A stretch of DNA of 56,580 nucleotides from contig VIKI01000006.1 of NCBI GenBank assembly GCA_008080595.1, forward strand, positions 1-56,580, read 5' to 3'. How positions within the stretch are numbered: the stretch's first letter is position 1; each line of letters opens with the position of its first letter. Positions 10,067 to 20,635 of the stretch are shown here, in pieces. Source of the stretch: Comamonadaceae bacterium (GTDB lineage Bacteria; Pseudomonadota; Gammaproteobacteria; Burkholderiales; Burkholderiaceae_C). Below the pieces are notes generated by a model. The model ran no database searches, was not told where the DNA came from, and saw only the letters and a program-made list of their open reading frames with translations. The translations under genes were made by a program, and so were the position numbers.

Positions 10067-10702
10067 TCATTTGAACGCAAGATTGGCTTTTGTTGCCGGG
10101 TAATCCAATAAAAGCTTTTTGAATTTCAACAAAGTTTGATAGGGAAGATTATCTATGTATTGATTAGCCATCCATGCAGGAATATTGCCACCTAGATCAG
10201 AATGCATACAGTAAGTAACTTCCGTTGCATCACCAACCGGCTTCAGCAAAATATAGCCATTTACTTTTTTCATTCTGCCAATACCCGTCACCGGAGGCAA
10301 GTAATCAGGAACCCCGATCATTGTCACTTTGGTCAGCACATTCCCCTCTGTGCTGAAAGTTATCTTGTAAATCATATCCTCATTTCCGAATGGCCATGGA
10401 AATTGCGTTTCAATATACACATACTTGTTATTCAGATCACTACTTTCCAGCAATTTCACTTTTTCCGTAAAGGCAAACCAATTCACATAGCCATTGACAT
10501 CTCTCAATATGTCAGCTATCGATCCCCGATTTGCAGTCACTTCAGTCACAGCTTTGAAGGACTTGTAAGGGCTGCCTGCCTCAAGCCGGGTGTAAATTTT
10601 TATGCCATCACCCTCTTTTTCCAATTTCCACAAATCCTGAGAAAAAGAAAAAACGGGCAGCAAGAACAAAATCACACAAAAACACACATGTTTCATCATC
10701 AT
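10067..10702 (-). CDS. START-domain (SRPBCC) exported protein
   Basis: 211 aa with signal peptide; WKLEKEGDGIKIYTRLEAGSPYKSFKAVTEV...LRDVNGYVNWF...KVNGYILLKPVGDATEVTYCMHSDLGGNIPAWMAN. Confidence 0.8.
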   Translation of the reverse strand: MMMKHVCFCVILFLLPVFSFSQDLWKLEKEGDGIKIYTRLEAGSPYKSFKAVTEVTANRGSIADILRDVNGYVNWFAFTEKVKLLESSDLNNKYVYIETQFPWPFGNEDMIYKITFSTEGNVLTKVTMIGVPDYLPPVTGIGRMKKVNGYILLKPVGDATEVTYCMHSDLGGNIPAWMANQYIDNLPYQTLLKFKKLLLDYPATKANLAFK

Positions 10703-10715
10703 GACTTCACAAAAA

Positions 10716-11129
10716 CTACAAAATATTTATTTTTGCCTTGTACAAACAAAAGAAATAATATGCAAATAAAAGCAAGAAAATGAAATCCCCTACAACAATA
10801 ATCAAGATATATGGATGAGCAATTCCAGACAAATAGAATTCCATTTCTTTCAACGCAAAAGCAAACTTGCCAATTCCTCCGACGATCACAATACCAACAT
10901 GTTTCACTGGATTATGCGCCACGAGCAAATATCCAAAAAAATACACAAAGGTCGTTCCCCAAGTTCCCTGATATATCTGAAAGTACAAGGAATCAGAAAG
11001 CTCCCGGCCAAAAATACCTTGAAAGGTATAAGCCGTGTTGAAATACCCAAAAAAGGCTCCAATCAAATTCCATAAAGCTGCCAGTAAAAATATGTATTTA
11101 ATTAATTTTTCTTCTTTGGCGTTGAGCAT
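10716..11129 (-). CDS. Hypothetical small integral membrane protein
   Basis: MLNAKEEKLIKYIFLLAALWNLIGAFFGYFN... with about four hydrophobic segments; AT-rich; adjacent to the START gene. Confidence 0.7.
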   Translation of the reverse strand: MLNAKEEKLIKYIFLLAALWNLIGAFFGYFNTAYTFQGIFGRELSDSLYFQIYQGTWGTTFVYFFGYLLVAHNPVKHVGIVIVGGIGKFAFALKEMEFYLSGIAHPYILIIVVGDFIFLLLFAYYFFCLYKAKINIL

Positions 11130-11279
11130 AGGTATCTCCTGTTGTTTAGGGTGATTGGCAACGCAGCCGGGCTTGCGCATGCCCTGAACGATCAAACATG
11201 GCTCACCAGCGCCCAATGAATTGCACAACAATGATAGTAAATACTTTCATTTGTGTCAAACATTGCTGCTCAGCACTCG

Positions 11280-11894
11280 TCACCCCAGGAGTTTTTGGGT
11301 CAAGTAGCCTCGGTGCAGGGTTTTCAATTCGGCAATCAACGCCGCAGCTTCCTCGGTTGAACTTTCAAGAGAGAGATCGATACAAGCGACGGCCGTCTCA
11401 AGAAGAATGGCAGCGATTCGATGCAGCGATTCAGGCGGAATTTCAGGGTACAGGCACTCAAAGACCCGGCCCAGCCGCCCCGAGAGGGCTTGATTGTCCC
11501 GAAGGTCGATCCTCCTGAGCTCGGGAACGGCATGCATGGCTCGCCGCAACGCGGTTCCTGCGGGCATGGCCTTCACGCCAGCCACGTAAGTGTCGATGAG
11601 ATCTTCCCAAATGGGAAGAAAGTCCTGACCAGGGGCGATCAGCGCCTCAGCCGCATCAAACCAGTGATTCCACTCCGCCACGGCCTGGTCTGCCAAGGTC
11701 GCCATGATCGAAATCTTGTCGGGGAAGTAGCGGTAGATCGTCGCCACAGGAACACCTGCCCGCTCGGCGACAAGGTTGGTATTGAATTTTTCAAGCCCCT
11801 CGGTTCCAAGGATGTCCAAAGCCGCTGTCAGGATTTTTCCGTAAGTTTCACGCGATCTCGCTTGCCGGGGTCTGCCATGTTGGGGTTCCATCAT
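11280..11894 (-). CDS. TetR/AcrR family transcriptional regulator
   Basis: 204 aa; ILTAALDILGTEGLEKFNTNLVAERAGVPVATIYRYFPDK N-terminal HTH. Confidence 0.9.
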   Translation of the reverse strand: MMEPQHGRPRQARSRETYGKILTAALDILGTEGLEKFNTNLVAERAGVPVATIYRYFPDKISIMATLADQAVAEWNHWFDAAEALIAPGQDFLPIWEDLIDTYVAGVKAMPAGTALRRAMHAVPELRRIDLRDNQALSGRLGRVFECLYPEIPPESLHRIAAILLETAVACIDLSLESSTEEAAALIAELKTLHRGYLTQKLLG

Positions 11895-11964
11895 CCTGGA
11901 TTCCTCAGCTCTTTTCCTCTCATGGACACGCAGTCAAAATGATCTTTGGGCTCACAAAGTAGCT

Positions 11965-13095
<1,131 letters not shown>

Positions 13096-13137
13096 TCAGT
13101 CACTTCACGATCTGTGTGGCGCTGAGGAGTTGTTTGC

Positions 13138-13962
13138 ATGAATCCATCCAGCTTGATTGGGATAGTTGTCAGCATTTTGCTGATGGGGGTTATTTTGGTT
13201 TTTTCAGCCGATAACCCGCTGCTGTATCTGGATTTTCCCAGTCTGGCCATTGTTCTGGGCGGCACCATCGCAGCCGCATTTTTGAGCTATCCACTCAGGG
13301 ACGTGGTGCGCATCTTTGGCCTGCTGCGCACCGTCATGCGTGATGAGCACATGGATATCCAGAGTGATATTGATGAGCTGGTGCAGATTGCCAGAATCTG
13401 GGTCACGGGGGATTCACACGCGGTAGAGCTTGCGCTCACCGAGGTAACCAACCCGTTTTTGCGCACCGGCGTGCAGTTGATCATTGACCGCATCCCGGAA
13501 CAAGATATTCTGGATTTGCTGCAATGGCGCATTTCACGGCTGCGCACCCGTGAGGCAGCCGAGGCGCAACTGTTTCGCCTGATGGCCAACTATGCCCCGG
13601 CCTTTGGCATGCTGGGCACGCTGGTGGGTTTGATCAATGTGATGGGCAGTATGGGTAATGGCGACATGCCAGCCTTTGGCCGGAATCTGGCCATGGCCCT
13701 GATGACCACGCTGTATGGCCTTTTGCTCTCTAACCTGCTGTTTCGGCCGGTGGCCGTGAAACTGGAACGCCGCACCGAACAGCGCCTGATTCTGATGAAC
13801 ATGGTGTTGCAAGGTATTTCCATGATGTGCGCCAAGAGCAGCCCGGGCTTGATGCGGGAAACATTGAAGTCTTTTGTGGCGCATTACGAAGACGAGATTT
13901 TTGACGGCGCAGTGGGTCAAGCCGAGCATGCGGAGCACCACGTGTCGTCGACCAGGAGGTAA
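13138..13962 (+). CDS. motA: MotA/PomA-type stator protein (MotA/TolQ/ExbB family)
   Basis: 274 aa; FPSLAIVLGGTIAAAFLSYP; ANYAPAFGMLGTLVGLINVM; followed by a MotB-like ORF. Confidence 0.85.
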   Translation: MNPSSLIGIVVSILLMGVILVFSADNPLLYLDFPSLAIVLGGTIAAAFLSYPLRDVVRIFGLLRTVMRDEHMDIQSDIDELVQIARIWVTGDSHAVELALTEVTNPFLRTGVQLIIDRIPEQDILDLLQWRISRLRTREAAEAQLFRLMANYAPAFGMLGTLVGLINVMGSMGNGDMPAFGRNLAMALMTTLYGLLLSNLLFRPVAVKLERRTEQRLILMNMVLQGISMMCAKSSPGLMRETLKSFVAHYEDEIFDGAVGQAEHAEHHVSSTRR

Positions 13963-13965
13963 ATC

Positions 13966-14766
13966 ATGCCCAGCAAACTTGGTTACAACGAATACCGAAA
14001 AGCCTGGAACCCCAGCTTGGCCGACCTGCTCGCCGCACGGGCATTGGTCAAGAAAAGAAGCCTTCATGACGGGCGGCACGCGCACTGGGCGCAAGAGTCC
14101 AATAAAAGCAGCAACTCAGTCGAAGAAAATAGTTGGCTGCTGTCTTATCTGGATGTCATGACCTTGCTGTTGGTCATGACGATGGTGATGCTGGCGGTGA
14201 GTGAACCGATGATCTCCAGCGCCAAAAAGACCGCTGCCTCTGCGCCCGCCACACCCAATACACAGCCTGTGCCAGCTTCTGAGTCCATCAATCCGAAAAT
14301 CAATATTATTCCGCCCTTGCTGCATAAAAGCCCCTTTGGACATTTGCCAATCGGCCAACTGGGAGCTGAAGTTGAAGTGATTGAGAGCGACAACAGCATG
14401 CGTTTCCGCATCCACAATGAGTTGCTGTTTGCGCCGGGTGATGCCCGCCTGACCACCGAAGGCTTGCAACTGCTCGACACCTTGTTGCCAACTTTCATGA
14501 TGGCGACCGAGCACCACATTGCGGTGCAAGGGCATGCCGACAACAGCCCCATCAACACTACCAGGTATCCGTCCAACTGGGAGCTGGCGGCCGGGCGCGC
14601 GGCCAGCGTGGTACGCCATCTGCAAGATCGTGGCATTGATCCGCTGCGCCTGAGTGCCACCGGTTTTGCCGATACCCGGCCGATTGCCTCCAACAACACA
14701 CTGCAAGGCAAGCAGGCCAACCGGCGGGTGGAGTTGATCCTGGAATTGCCGCGCCCGGAAAATTAA
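13966..14766 (+). CDS. motB: MotB-like OmpA-domain stator protein
   Basis: 266 aa; single TM with conserved Asp (SWLLSYLDVMTLLLVMTMVML) and C-terminal OmpA domain (VQGHADNSPINTTRYPSNWELAAGRAASVVRHL). Confidence 0.85.
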   Translation: MPSKLGYNEYRKAWNPSLADLLAARALVKKRSLHDGRHAHWAQESNKSSNSVEENSWLLSYLDVMTLLLVMTMVMLAVSEPMISSAKKTAASAPATPNTQPVPASESINPKINIIPPLLHKSPFGHLPIGQLGAEVEVIESDNSMRFRIHNELLFAPGDARLTTEGLQLLDTLLPTFMMATEHHIAVQGHADNSPINTTRYPSNWELAAGRAASVVRHLQDRGIDPLRLSATGFADTRPIASNNTLQGKQANRRVELILELPRPEN

Positions 14767-14770
14767 AAAA

Positions 14771-14790
14771 AAGCCGCCCGAAGGCGGCTT
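14771..14790. terminator. Bidirectional rho-independent-like terminator between motB and the BMP gene
   Basis: AAGCCGCC-cgaa-GGCGGCTT hairpin preceded by an A-run and followed by T-rich sequence. Confidence 0.8.
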
Positions 14791-14808
14791 CTTTGAGCCC
14801 GTCAAAGA

Positions 14809-15972
14809 TTACTTGGCACCAGGCACTTTGCCTTCAACACCCTTGACAAAGAAGTTCAGGCCACCCAGGAACTTGTCGTCAGCCACGCTGTCTTTGGCCA
14901 CTTGCACCTTGCCCGTGTTGTCGGTGATCGGACCTTTCCAGATGACAAAGCTGCCATCAGCCAGCCCCTTCTTGACTTCTTCCACTTTGGCCTTGGTTTC
15001 AGCGGGCACGTCTTCGGCGATGGAGACGATGTCAATCGCACCTTCTTTCACACCCCACCATTCCGCGCCGCCACCCTTCCAGTTGCCTTCAAGCGCCTCT
15101 TTGGTGGCCTTGATGTAGTACGGGCCCCAGTTGATCACGCTCGATGCCAGGTGGGCTTTGGGGCCGTAGGCGGTCATGTCAGAGTCCCAGCCGAAAGCGC
15201 GCTTGCCCTTGGCTTCGGCGGTTTTCAGCACAGCGGGAGAGTCGGTGTTCTGGAACAACACGTCAGCACCGCCATTGATCAGGCTGGTGGCGGCTTCGGT
15301 TTCTTTCGGTGGGTCAAACCAGCCGTTCACCCAAACCACTTTGGTCTTGACTTTGGGGTTGCTCGACTGTGCGCCAAGTGTGAACGCATTGATGTTGCGC
15401 ACCACTTCAGGAATTGGAATCGAAGCCACCACGCCCAGCGTGTTGCTCTTGGTCATCTTGCCAGCAATCACACCGGCCATGTACGCGCCTTCGTAGGTGC
15501 GGCTGTCATAGGTGCGCATGTTCTCGGCTTGTTTGTAGCCGGTGGCGTGCTCGAACTTGACATCTTTGCTGTCCGCAGCCACTTTGAGCATGGGTTCCAT
15601 GTAACCAAAGGTGGTGCCAAAAATCAGCTTGTTGCCTTGACCCACCATGTCACGAATCACACGCTCAGCGTCAGCAGATTCGGGCACGTTTTCAACAAAC
15701 GAGGTGGCAATTTTGTCGCCAAATTCTTTTTCAAGCGCTTTGCGGCCATTGTCATGGGCAAATGTCCAACCACCATCACCCACCGGGCCCACATAGGCAA
15801 AGGCAATTTTCAAGGGCGCAGGCTTGGGCGCAGGGGCCGGAGCCGAAGCCACCGGTGCGGGAGCTGGCGCAGGTGCGGGCTCTTCCTTTTTGCCGCAACC
15901 CACCAGCGCAGCCGAAGCCACCGCAGTGAGCGCAGCTACTTTAAGCAGCGAACGTTTTTGCAAATCAGTCAT
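14809..15972 (-). CDS. BMP family ABC transporter substrate-binding lipoprotein (nucleoside/purine type)
   Basis: 387 aa; lipobox (AALVGCG), IAFAYVGPVGDGGWTFAHDNGRKALEKEF, FGTTFGYMEPML. Confidence 0.9.
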   Translation of the reverse strand: MTDLQKRSLLKVAALTAVASAALVGCGKKEEPAPAPAPAPVASAPAPAPKPAPLKIAFAYVGPVGDGGWTFAHDNGRKALEKEFGDKIATSFVENVPESADAERVIRDMVGQGNKLIFGTTFGYMEPMLKVAADSKDVKFEHATGYKQAENMRTYDSRTYEGAYMAGVIAGKMTKSNTLGVVASIPIPEVVRNINAFTLGAQSSNPKVKTKVVWVNGWFDPPKETEAATSLINGGADVLFQNTDSPAVLKTAEAKGKRAFGWDSDMTAYGPKAHLASSVINWGPYYIKATKEALEGNWKGGGAEWWGVKEGAIDIVSIAEDVPAETKAKVEEVKKGLADGSFVIWKGPITDNTGKVQVAKDSVADDKFLGGLNFFVKGVEGKVPGAK

Positions 15973-16034
15973 GTCAAGTCCTTATCAATGAACGGGTTGA
16001 ACTACAGAGAAAAATGAATTATGACCCTGAACCA

Positions 16035-16979
16035 TCAGGCTCCCGGATAAAACGGTTTACCCAAACTGGAGGGCATATTGATGCGAATCCACTGCGGGTT
16101 ACGTGAGATCAGCGCCAGCACCACAATGGTAGCCACATAGGGCAACATGCTCAAAAATTGGCTCGGCACGTCGACCCCAATGCCTTGCAAGTGAAACTGC
16201 AACATGGTGACCCCGCCAAACAAATAAGCCCCCAGCAACACCCGCGCCGGTCGCCAGGTGGCAAACGTCGTCAGGGCCAAGGCAATCCAGCCCTTGCCAG
16301 CCACCATGCCCTCAACCCACAGCGGGGTGTAAATCACCGACAAATAAGCCCCGGCCAGGCCGCACAACGCACCCCCAGCCACCACCGCCAGCAAACGGAT
16401 GCGCCGCACCGGGTAACCCAGGGCATGGGCCGATTCCGGGCTTTCACCCACGCTGCGCATCACCAAGCCACTGCGGGTGCGGTACATGAACCAGATCAGC
16501 GCCAAGGCCAGCAACACCGTGAGGTACACCAAGGGATGGTGCCGAAACAAGGCTGGGCCCATCCACGGAATATCGGCCAAGCCGGGGATGGCATAGCTGG
16601 CACGCTCGGGAATTTTGGCCTGCACAAAGCTGGTACCGACAAAAGCCGAGAAACCGGTACCAAACAGGGTAAGCGCCAGCCCCGTGGCGTACTGGTTGGT
16701 GTTGAGCCAGATCACCAGCAGGCCAAAAATGCCCGCCAACACAGCGCCAATCGCCATGCCAGCCGCAAAGCCCAGCCAGTCATTGCCAGTGGTGACCACG
16801 GTGGCAAAACCAGCAATGGCGGCGCACAGCATCATGCCTTCGGCCCCCAGGTTGACGATGCCCACCTTCTCATTGATCAACAGGCCCAGCGAGGCAATGG
16901 CCAGAACCGTGCCCGCATTCAGCGTGGCCGCCAACAACAGTGCGTAGGATTCCATCACCGACCTCCCGTCTTTTGCCAC
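16035..16979 (-). CDS. ABC transporter permease (nucleoside/purine type)
   Basis: 314 aa; LINEKVGIVNLGAEGMMLCAAIAGF; AYLSVIYTPLWVEGMVAGKGWIALALTTFATWRPARVLLGAYLFGG. Confidence 0.9.
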   Translation of the reverse strand: MAKDGRSVMESYALLLAATLNAGTVLAIASLGLLINEKVGIVNLGAEGMMLCAAIAGFATVVTTGNDWLGFAAGMAIGAVLAGIFGLLVIWLNTNQYATGLALTLFGTGFSAFVGTSFVQAKIPERASYAIPGLADIPWMGPALFRHHPLVYLTVLLALALIWFMYRTRSGLVMRSVGESPESAHALGYPVRRIRLLAVVAGGALCGLAGAYLSVIYTPLWVEGMVAGKGWIALALTTFATWRPARVLLGAYLFGGVTMLQFHLQGIGVDVPSQFLSMLPYVATIVVLALISRNPQWIRINMPSSLGKPFYPGA

Positions 16980-18049
16980 TTCAGGCGGTAATTCACCAGC
17001 GTGTCACACGCCAGCAGGCTGAACAACAACAAGCCCTGAAACACCCCGGTGAGTGACTTGGTCAGCCCCAGGCGCGACTGGGCCATTTCACCGCCGATGT
17101 AAAACATGCTCATCAGAATGGCCGAAAACACCATACCCACCGGGTGCAAGCGCCCGACAAAGGCCACGATGATGGCGGCAAACCCATAACCTGCGGGCAC
17201 GTAAATGGTGAGCTGTCCAATCGGCCCGGCCACCTCCAGCGCACCGGCCAAACCTGCCGCCCCGCCGGACAAAAGCAGCGCCAGCCACAAGGCTTTGCGG
17301 GAAGAAAACCCGGCATAACGTGCCGCAGCCGGGGCCAGCCCGCCCACTTGCAGGGCAAAACCAGCCCGCGTGCGGAACAAGAAAACCCACAAGCCCGCCA
17401 CACTGGCCAGCGCCAGCAAAACCCCGATGCTCACGCGCGAGCCGTCAAACAAACGCGGAATGCGGGTCACGGCATCAAAGGTTTTGGTTTGCGGAAAGTT
17501 GAAGCCCATCGGGTCTTTCCAGGGGCCGCCCACCAGGTAGCTCAGCACCTGCACCGCCACGTAGACCAGCATCAAACTCACCAGAATTTCATTGGCATGA
17601 AAGCGGTCGCGCAGCAGCGCGGTCAGGCTGGCCCACAGCATGCCACCCAGCACCCCGGCCAACAAAATCGGCAACACAATCCAGCGGCTGGTTTGCGCAT
17701 CGGCCAGCATGGCGACACCACCGGCCAAAATGGCCCCCATGATGTACTGCCCTTCTGCCCCAATGTTCCACACATTGGATCTGAAACACACGGCCAAACC
17801 CAGTGCAATGATCAGCAAGGGGGTGGCCTTGACCATCAGCTCGCCCAGCGCATAGGCGTTGTGAATGGGTTGCCAGAAAAACATCTCCAGCCCTTTGAGC
17901 GGGTCTTTGCCTAAAGCGGTGAACATCAGCGTGCCAATGAGCACGGTGATCAGCAGCGCCAACAAGGGCGAGGCATAAGTCCAGACCCTGGATGGCTCGG
18001 GGCGGGCTTCAAGCTTGAACATGCTGCCCCCCTTGAATGTTGGCGGCAC
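16955..18049 (-). CDS. ABC transporter permease (nucleoside/purine type)
   Basis: 364 aa; LAVCFRSNVWNIGAEGQYIMGAILAG; VPAGYGFAAIIVAFVGRLHPVGMVFSAILMSMFYIGGEMAQ. Confidence 0.9.
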   Translation of the reverse strand: MPPTFKGGSMFKLEARPEPSRVWTYASPLLALLITVLIGTLMFTALGKDPLKGLEMFFWQPIHNAYALGELMVKATPLLIIALGLAVCFRSNVWNIGAEGQYIMGAILAGGVAMLADAQTSRWIVLPILLAGVLGGMLWASLTALLRDRFHANEILVSLMLVYVAVQVLSYLVGGPWKDPMGFNFPQTKTFDAVTRIPRLFDGSRVSIGVLLALASVAGLWVFLFRTRAGFALQVGGLAPAAARYAGFSSRKALWLALLLSGGAAGLAGALEVAGPIGQLTIYVPAGYGFAAIIVAFVGRLHPVGMVFSAILMSMFYIGGEMAQSRLGLTKSLTGVFQGLLLFSLLACDTLVNYRLKWQKTGGR

Positions 18050-19595
18050 TGGCCAGCTCCATCTCGGCCAGGTGATCCTGCACCTCGTTGCTCCACAAGC
18101 CGCTCATCCACTCACCAATTTTTTCCACCGTGGCCTCGGCGACCGGGACTGAGGGCGACAACTGGCCGCGTGAAATCACATGCAGCCGGTCACTCACCTC
18201 AAACAATTCGTCCAGCTCTTCGCTGACCACCAGCACCGCACAACCGGCATCCCGCAGGGCCAGAATTTCACCCCGGATTTGGGCCGCAGCGCCCACATCC
18301 ACCCCCCAGGTGGGCTGGGACACGATGAACAGCTTGGGGTTGGCATCCATTTCGCGCCCGACAATGAATTTTTGCAAATTCCCCCCCGAGAGTGACTTGG
18401 CCAATGAGCCTGGCCCACCGGCCTTGACCTTGAACCGCGCAATGATGTCGGCCGCATGGCGCTCCAAGGCCTTGACCTGTATCCAGCCGCCACCCCATTC
18501 GGGGTAGGCAATGGATTCTTGCCGCGTCAGCAGCAGGTTGTGCGCCAGGGAGAGTGTCGGCACCGCCCCGCGACCCAGGCGCTCTTCAGGCACAAAATGC
18601 AGGCCCAGTTTGCGCCGCTGCCCAGGGTGCAGGCGCGACACATCGGTGTCGCTCATGCGGATCGTGCCCGGCTGGGCGCGCACGTCTTCGCCCGACAAGG
18701 CGCACAACAATTCCTTTTGGCCGTTGCCAGACACGCCCGCAATACCCACCACTTCACCAGCACACACTTGCAGGCTGATGCCCTCAATGTCCACCCCAAA
18801 CTGGTCTTCACGCGGCAAGATCAGGTTATGCACCTTCAGCACCGGTGCACCGGCTTGCTGCGGGCGATGCGTGAGCTGCGGTGGCTCAGCGCCAATCATC
18901 AGTTTCGACAAGGAGGCATTACTTTCCTGCGACGGGTCACACACCCCGGTAACCTTGCCACCCCGCAACACGGTGCAGGCGTTGCACAGCTCGCGGATTT
19001 CGTGCAGCTTGTGGCTGATGTACAAAATGCTGCAACCCTCGCTGGCGAGTTTTTTCAGCACCACAAACAGTTTCTCGACCGCCTGCGGGGTCAGCACCGA
19101 AGTGGGCTCGTCCAGAATCAGCAGTTGCGGTTGGGTCAGCAAGGCGCGGATGATCTCCACCCGCTGCATCTCGCCCACACTCAGGGTGTGCACCGGGCGC
19201 TGGGGGTCAATGTCCAGCCCGTATTCGGAGGCCTTGGTGACGATGCTTTGCGTCACCTGCGCCAGGCTCAGGCTTTTGTCCAGACCGAGCCAGACGTTTT
19301 CCGCCACGGTGATGGTGTCAAACAGGCTGAAGTGCTGAAACACCATGCTGATGCCCAAGGCCCGGGCCTCTTGCGGGTTCTGGATATTCGCCACCTGGCC
19401 GTTGAACAGCACCGTGCCTTCATCCGGCTTGACTGAGCCGTAGATGATTTTCATCAGCGTGGATTTGCCTGCGCCGTTTTCGCCCAGCACCGCATGGGTC
19501 TGGCCGGGCATCACGGTCAGGCTCACATCGCTGTTGGCCACCACGCTGGGGTAGCGCTTGGTGATGCCGGTGAGTTGGAGTCTGGGTGTACTCAT
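18009..19595 (-). CDS. ABC transporter ATP-binding protein with two ATPase domains
   Basis: 528 aa; Walker A GENGAGKSTLMKII, signature LSVGEMQRVEIIRAL, Walker B LLILDEPTSVL; second domain GVSGNGQKELLCALSG and LSGGNLQKFIVGRE. Confidence 0.93.
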   Translation of the reverse strand: MSTPRLQLTGITKRYPSVVANSDVSLTVMPGQTHAVLGENGAGKSTLMKIIYGSVKPDEGTVLFNGQVANIQNPQEARALGISMVFQHFSLFDTITVAENVWLGLDKSLSLAQVTQSIVTKASEYGLDIDPQRPVHTLSVGEMQRVEIIRALLTQPQLLILDEPTSVLTPQAVEKLFVVLKKLASEGCSILYISHKLHEIRELCNACTVLRGGKVTGVCDPSQESNASLSKLMIGAEPPQLTHRPQQAGAPVLKVHNLILPREDQFGVDIEGISLQVCAGEVVGIAGVSGNGQKELLCALSGEDVRAQPGTIRMSDTDVSRLHPGQRRKLGLHFVPEERLGRGAVPTLSLAHNLLLTRQESIAYPEWGGGWIQVKALERHAADIIARFKVKAGGPGSLAKSLSGGNLQKFIVGREMDANPKLFIVSQPTWGVDVGAAAQIRGEILALRDAGCAVLVVSEELDELFEVSDRLHVISRGQLSPSVPVAEATVEKIGEWMSGLWSNEVQDHLAEMELASAANIQGGQHVQA

Positions 19596-20551
19596 GCGGT
19601 TTTTGCGGATGGAGTGATTTTTTCGTTTTTCAGGGCGGCTGCCACCGACTTGACGCGCTCACGCAACCACTTGGCTGAGGTGGTGGTGTGACTGCGTTCA
19701 TGCCAAAGCTGGTAGTACATCATGCGTGGAAACGGGATCGGACAGGGCAGTATTTTCACCGGCAGCACATCCACAAAGCGCTCGCAATATTGCCGCCCGG
19801 TGGTCAGCACTAGCAAGGTCGATGCCACCATGGCCGGGATCAAACCGAAGTAAGGACACCGTGCCGCAATGTGCCGCTGCAAGCCCTGACTGGCCAGATA
19901 GTCGTCAATCACACCTTTGGCCCCAGGGTGCATGGCCGCCGGCGCAATGTGGTCTACCGCCAGCCAGGCCTCTTTGTCCCAGCCCCGGCGCACCGCCGGG
20001 TGGTTGCTGGCCACCAGGCAGACCACGTCGTCGCCAAACAAGCGGCCCAGGTGCAGGTCTTGCGGCGGGGTGGCCCAGTTGCCAATCACCACATCCACAT
20101 CCCCTTGCGCCAATTGGGTGCGGTAGTCTGAAGCAGCCGAGAGCGGCCAGATTTCCACATGGCACAGCGGTGCCTGCGCCTTGATTTGCGCCACCAAGCG
20201 CGGCAAAAAATCCGGGTCCAGGTAGTCACTGGCGGCAATGCGAAAGGTGTGCCTGGCTTGCGCCGGGTCAAACCCCCGTGCGTCGGAGAACAGCACCTGG
20301 GCGGCTTGCAGAATACGCGCCGCCGGGTCCAGCATGCGCAGCCCGGCCTCAGTGGGCACCATGCTGGCCCCGGAACGCACCAAAAGCGGGTCGCCCGAAA
20401 ACTCGCGCAGCCGCTTGAGCGCACTGCTCACCGCCGGCTGGTGCATGCCCAGACGGATGGCGGCTCTTGAAACGCTTCGCTCAGACAACACAGTGTGTAA
20501 TACCTTGATCAAATGAATGTCAATGCTGCCGAAAAGATCGCGCTCTTTCAT
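19592..20551 (-). CDS. LysR family transcriptional regulator
   Basis: 319 aa; N-terminal HTH IHLIKVLHTVLSERSVSRAAIRLGMHQPAVSSALKRLREFSGDPLLVR; divergent from xdhA. Confidence 0.92.
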   Translation of the reverse strand: MKERDLFGSIDIHLIKVLHTVLSERSVSRAAIRLGMHQPAVSSALKRLREFSGDPLLVRSGASMVPTEAGLRMLDPAARILQAAQVLFSDARGFDPAQARHTFRIAASDYLDPDFLPRLVAQIKAQAPLCHVEIWPLSAASDYRTQLAQGDVDVVIGNWATPPQDLHLGRLFGDDVVCLVASNHPAVRRGWDKEAWLAVDHIAPAAMHPGAKGVIDDYLASQGLQRHIAARCPYFGLIPAMVASTLLVLTTGRQYCERFVDVLPVKILPCPIPFPRMMYYQLWHERSHTTTSAKWLRERVKSVAAALKNEKITPSAKTA

Positions 20552-20635
20552 ACCCTTGGCCCAATACCTGCCATATGTTTGACCTTATGCTGCGGGAAAG
20601 CGTGTGTCTTACCCTTGTGAATATCCTGCCTCTGA

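Noticed and set aside
14902-16017. 371-aa plus-strand ORF opposite the BMP gene
   Set aside because: Antisense artefact; the opposite strand is a well-formed lipoprotein.
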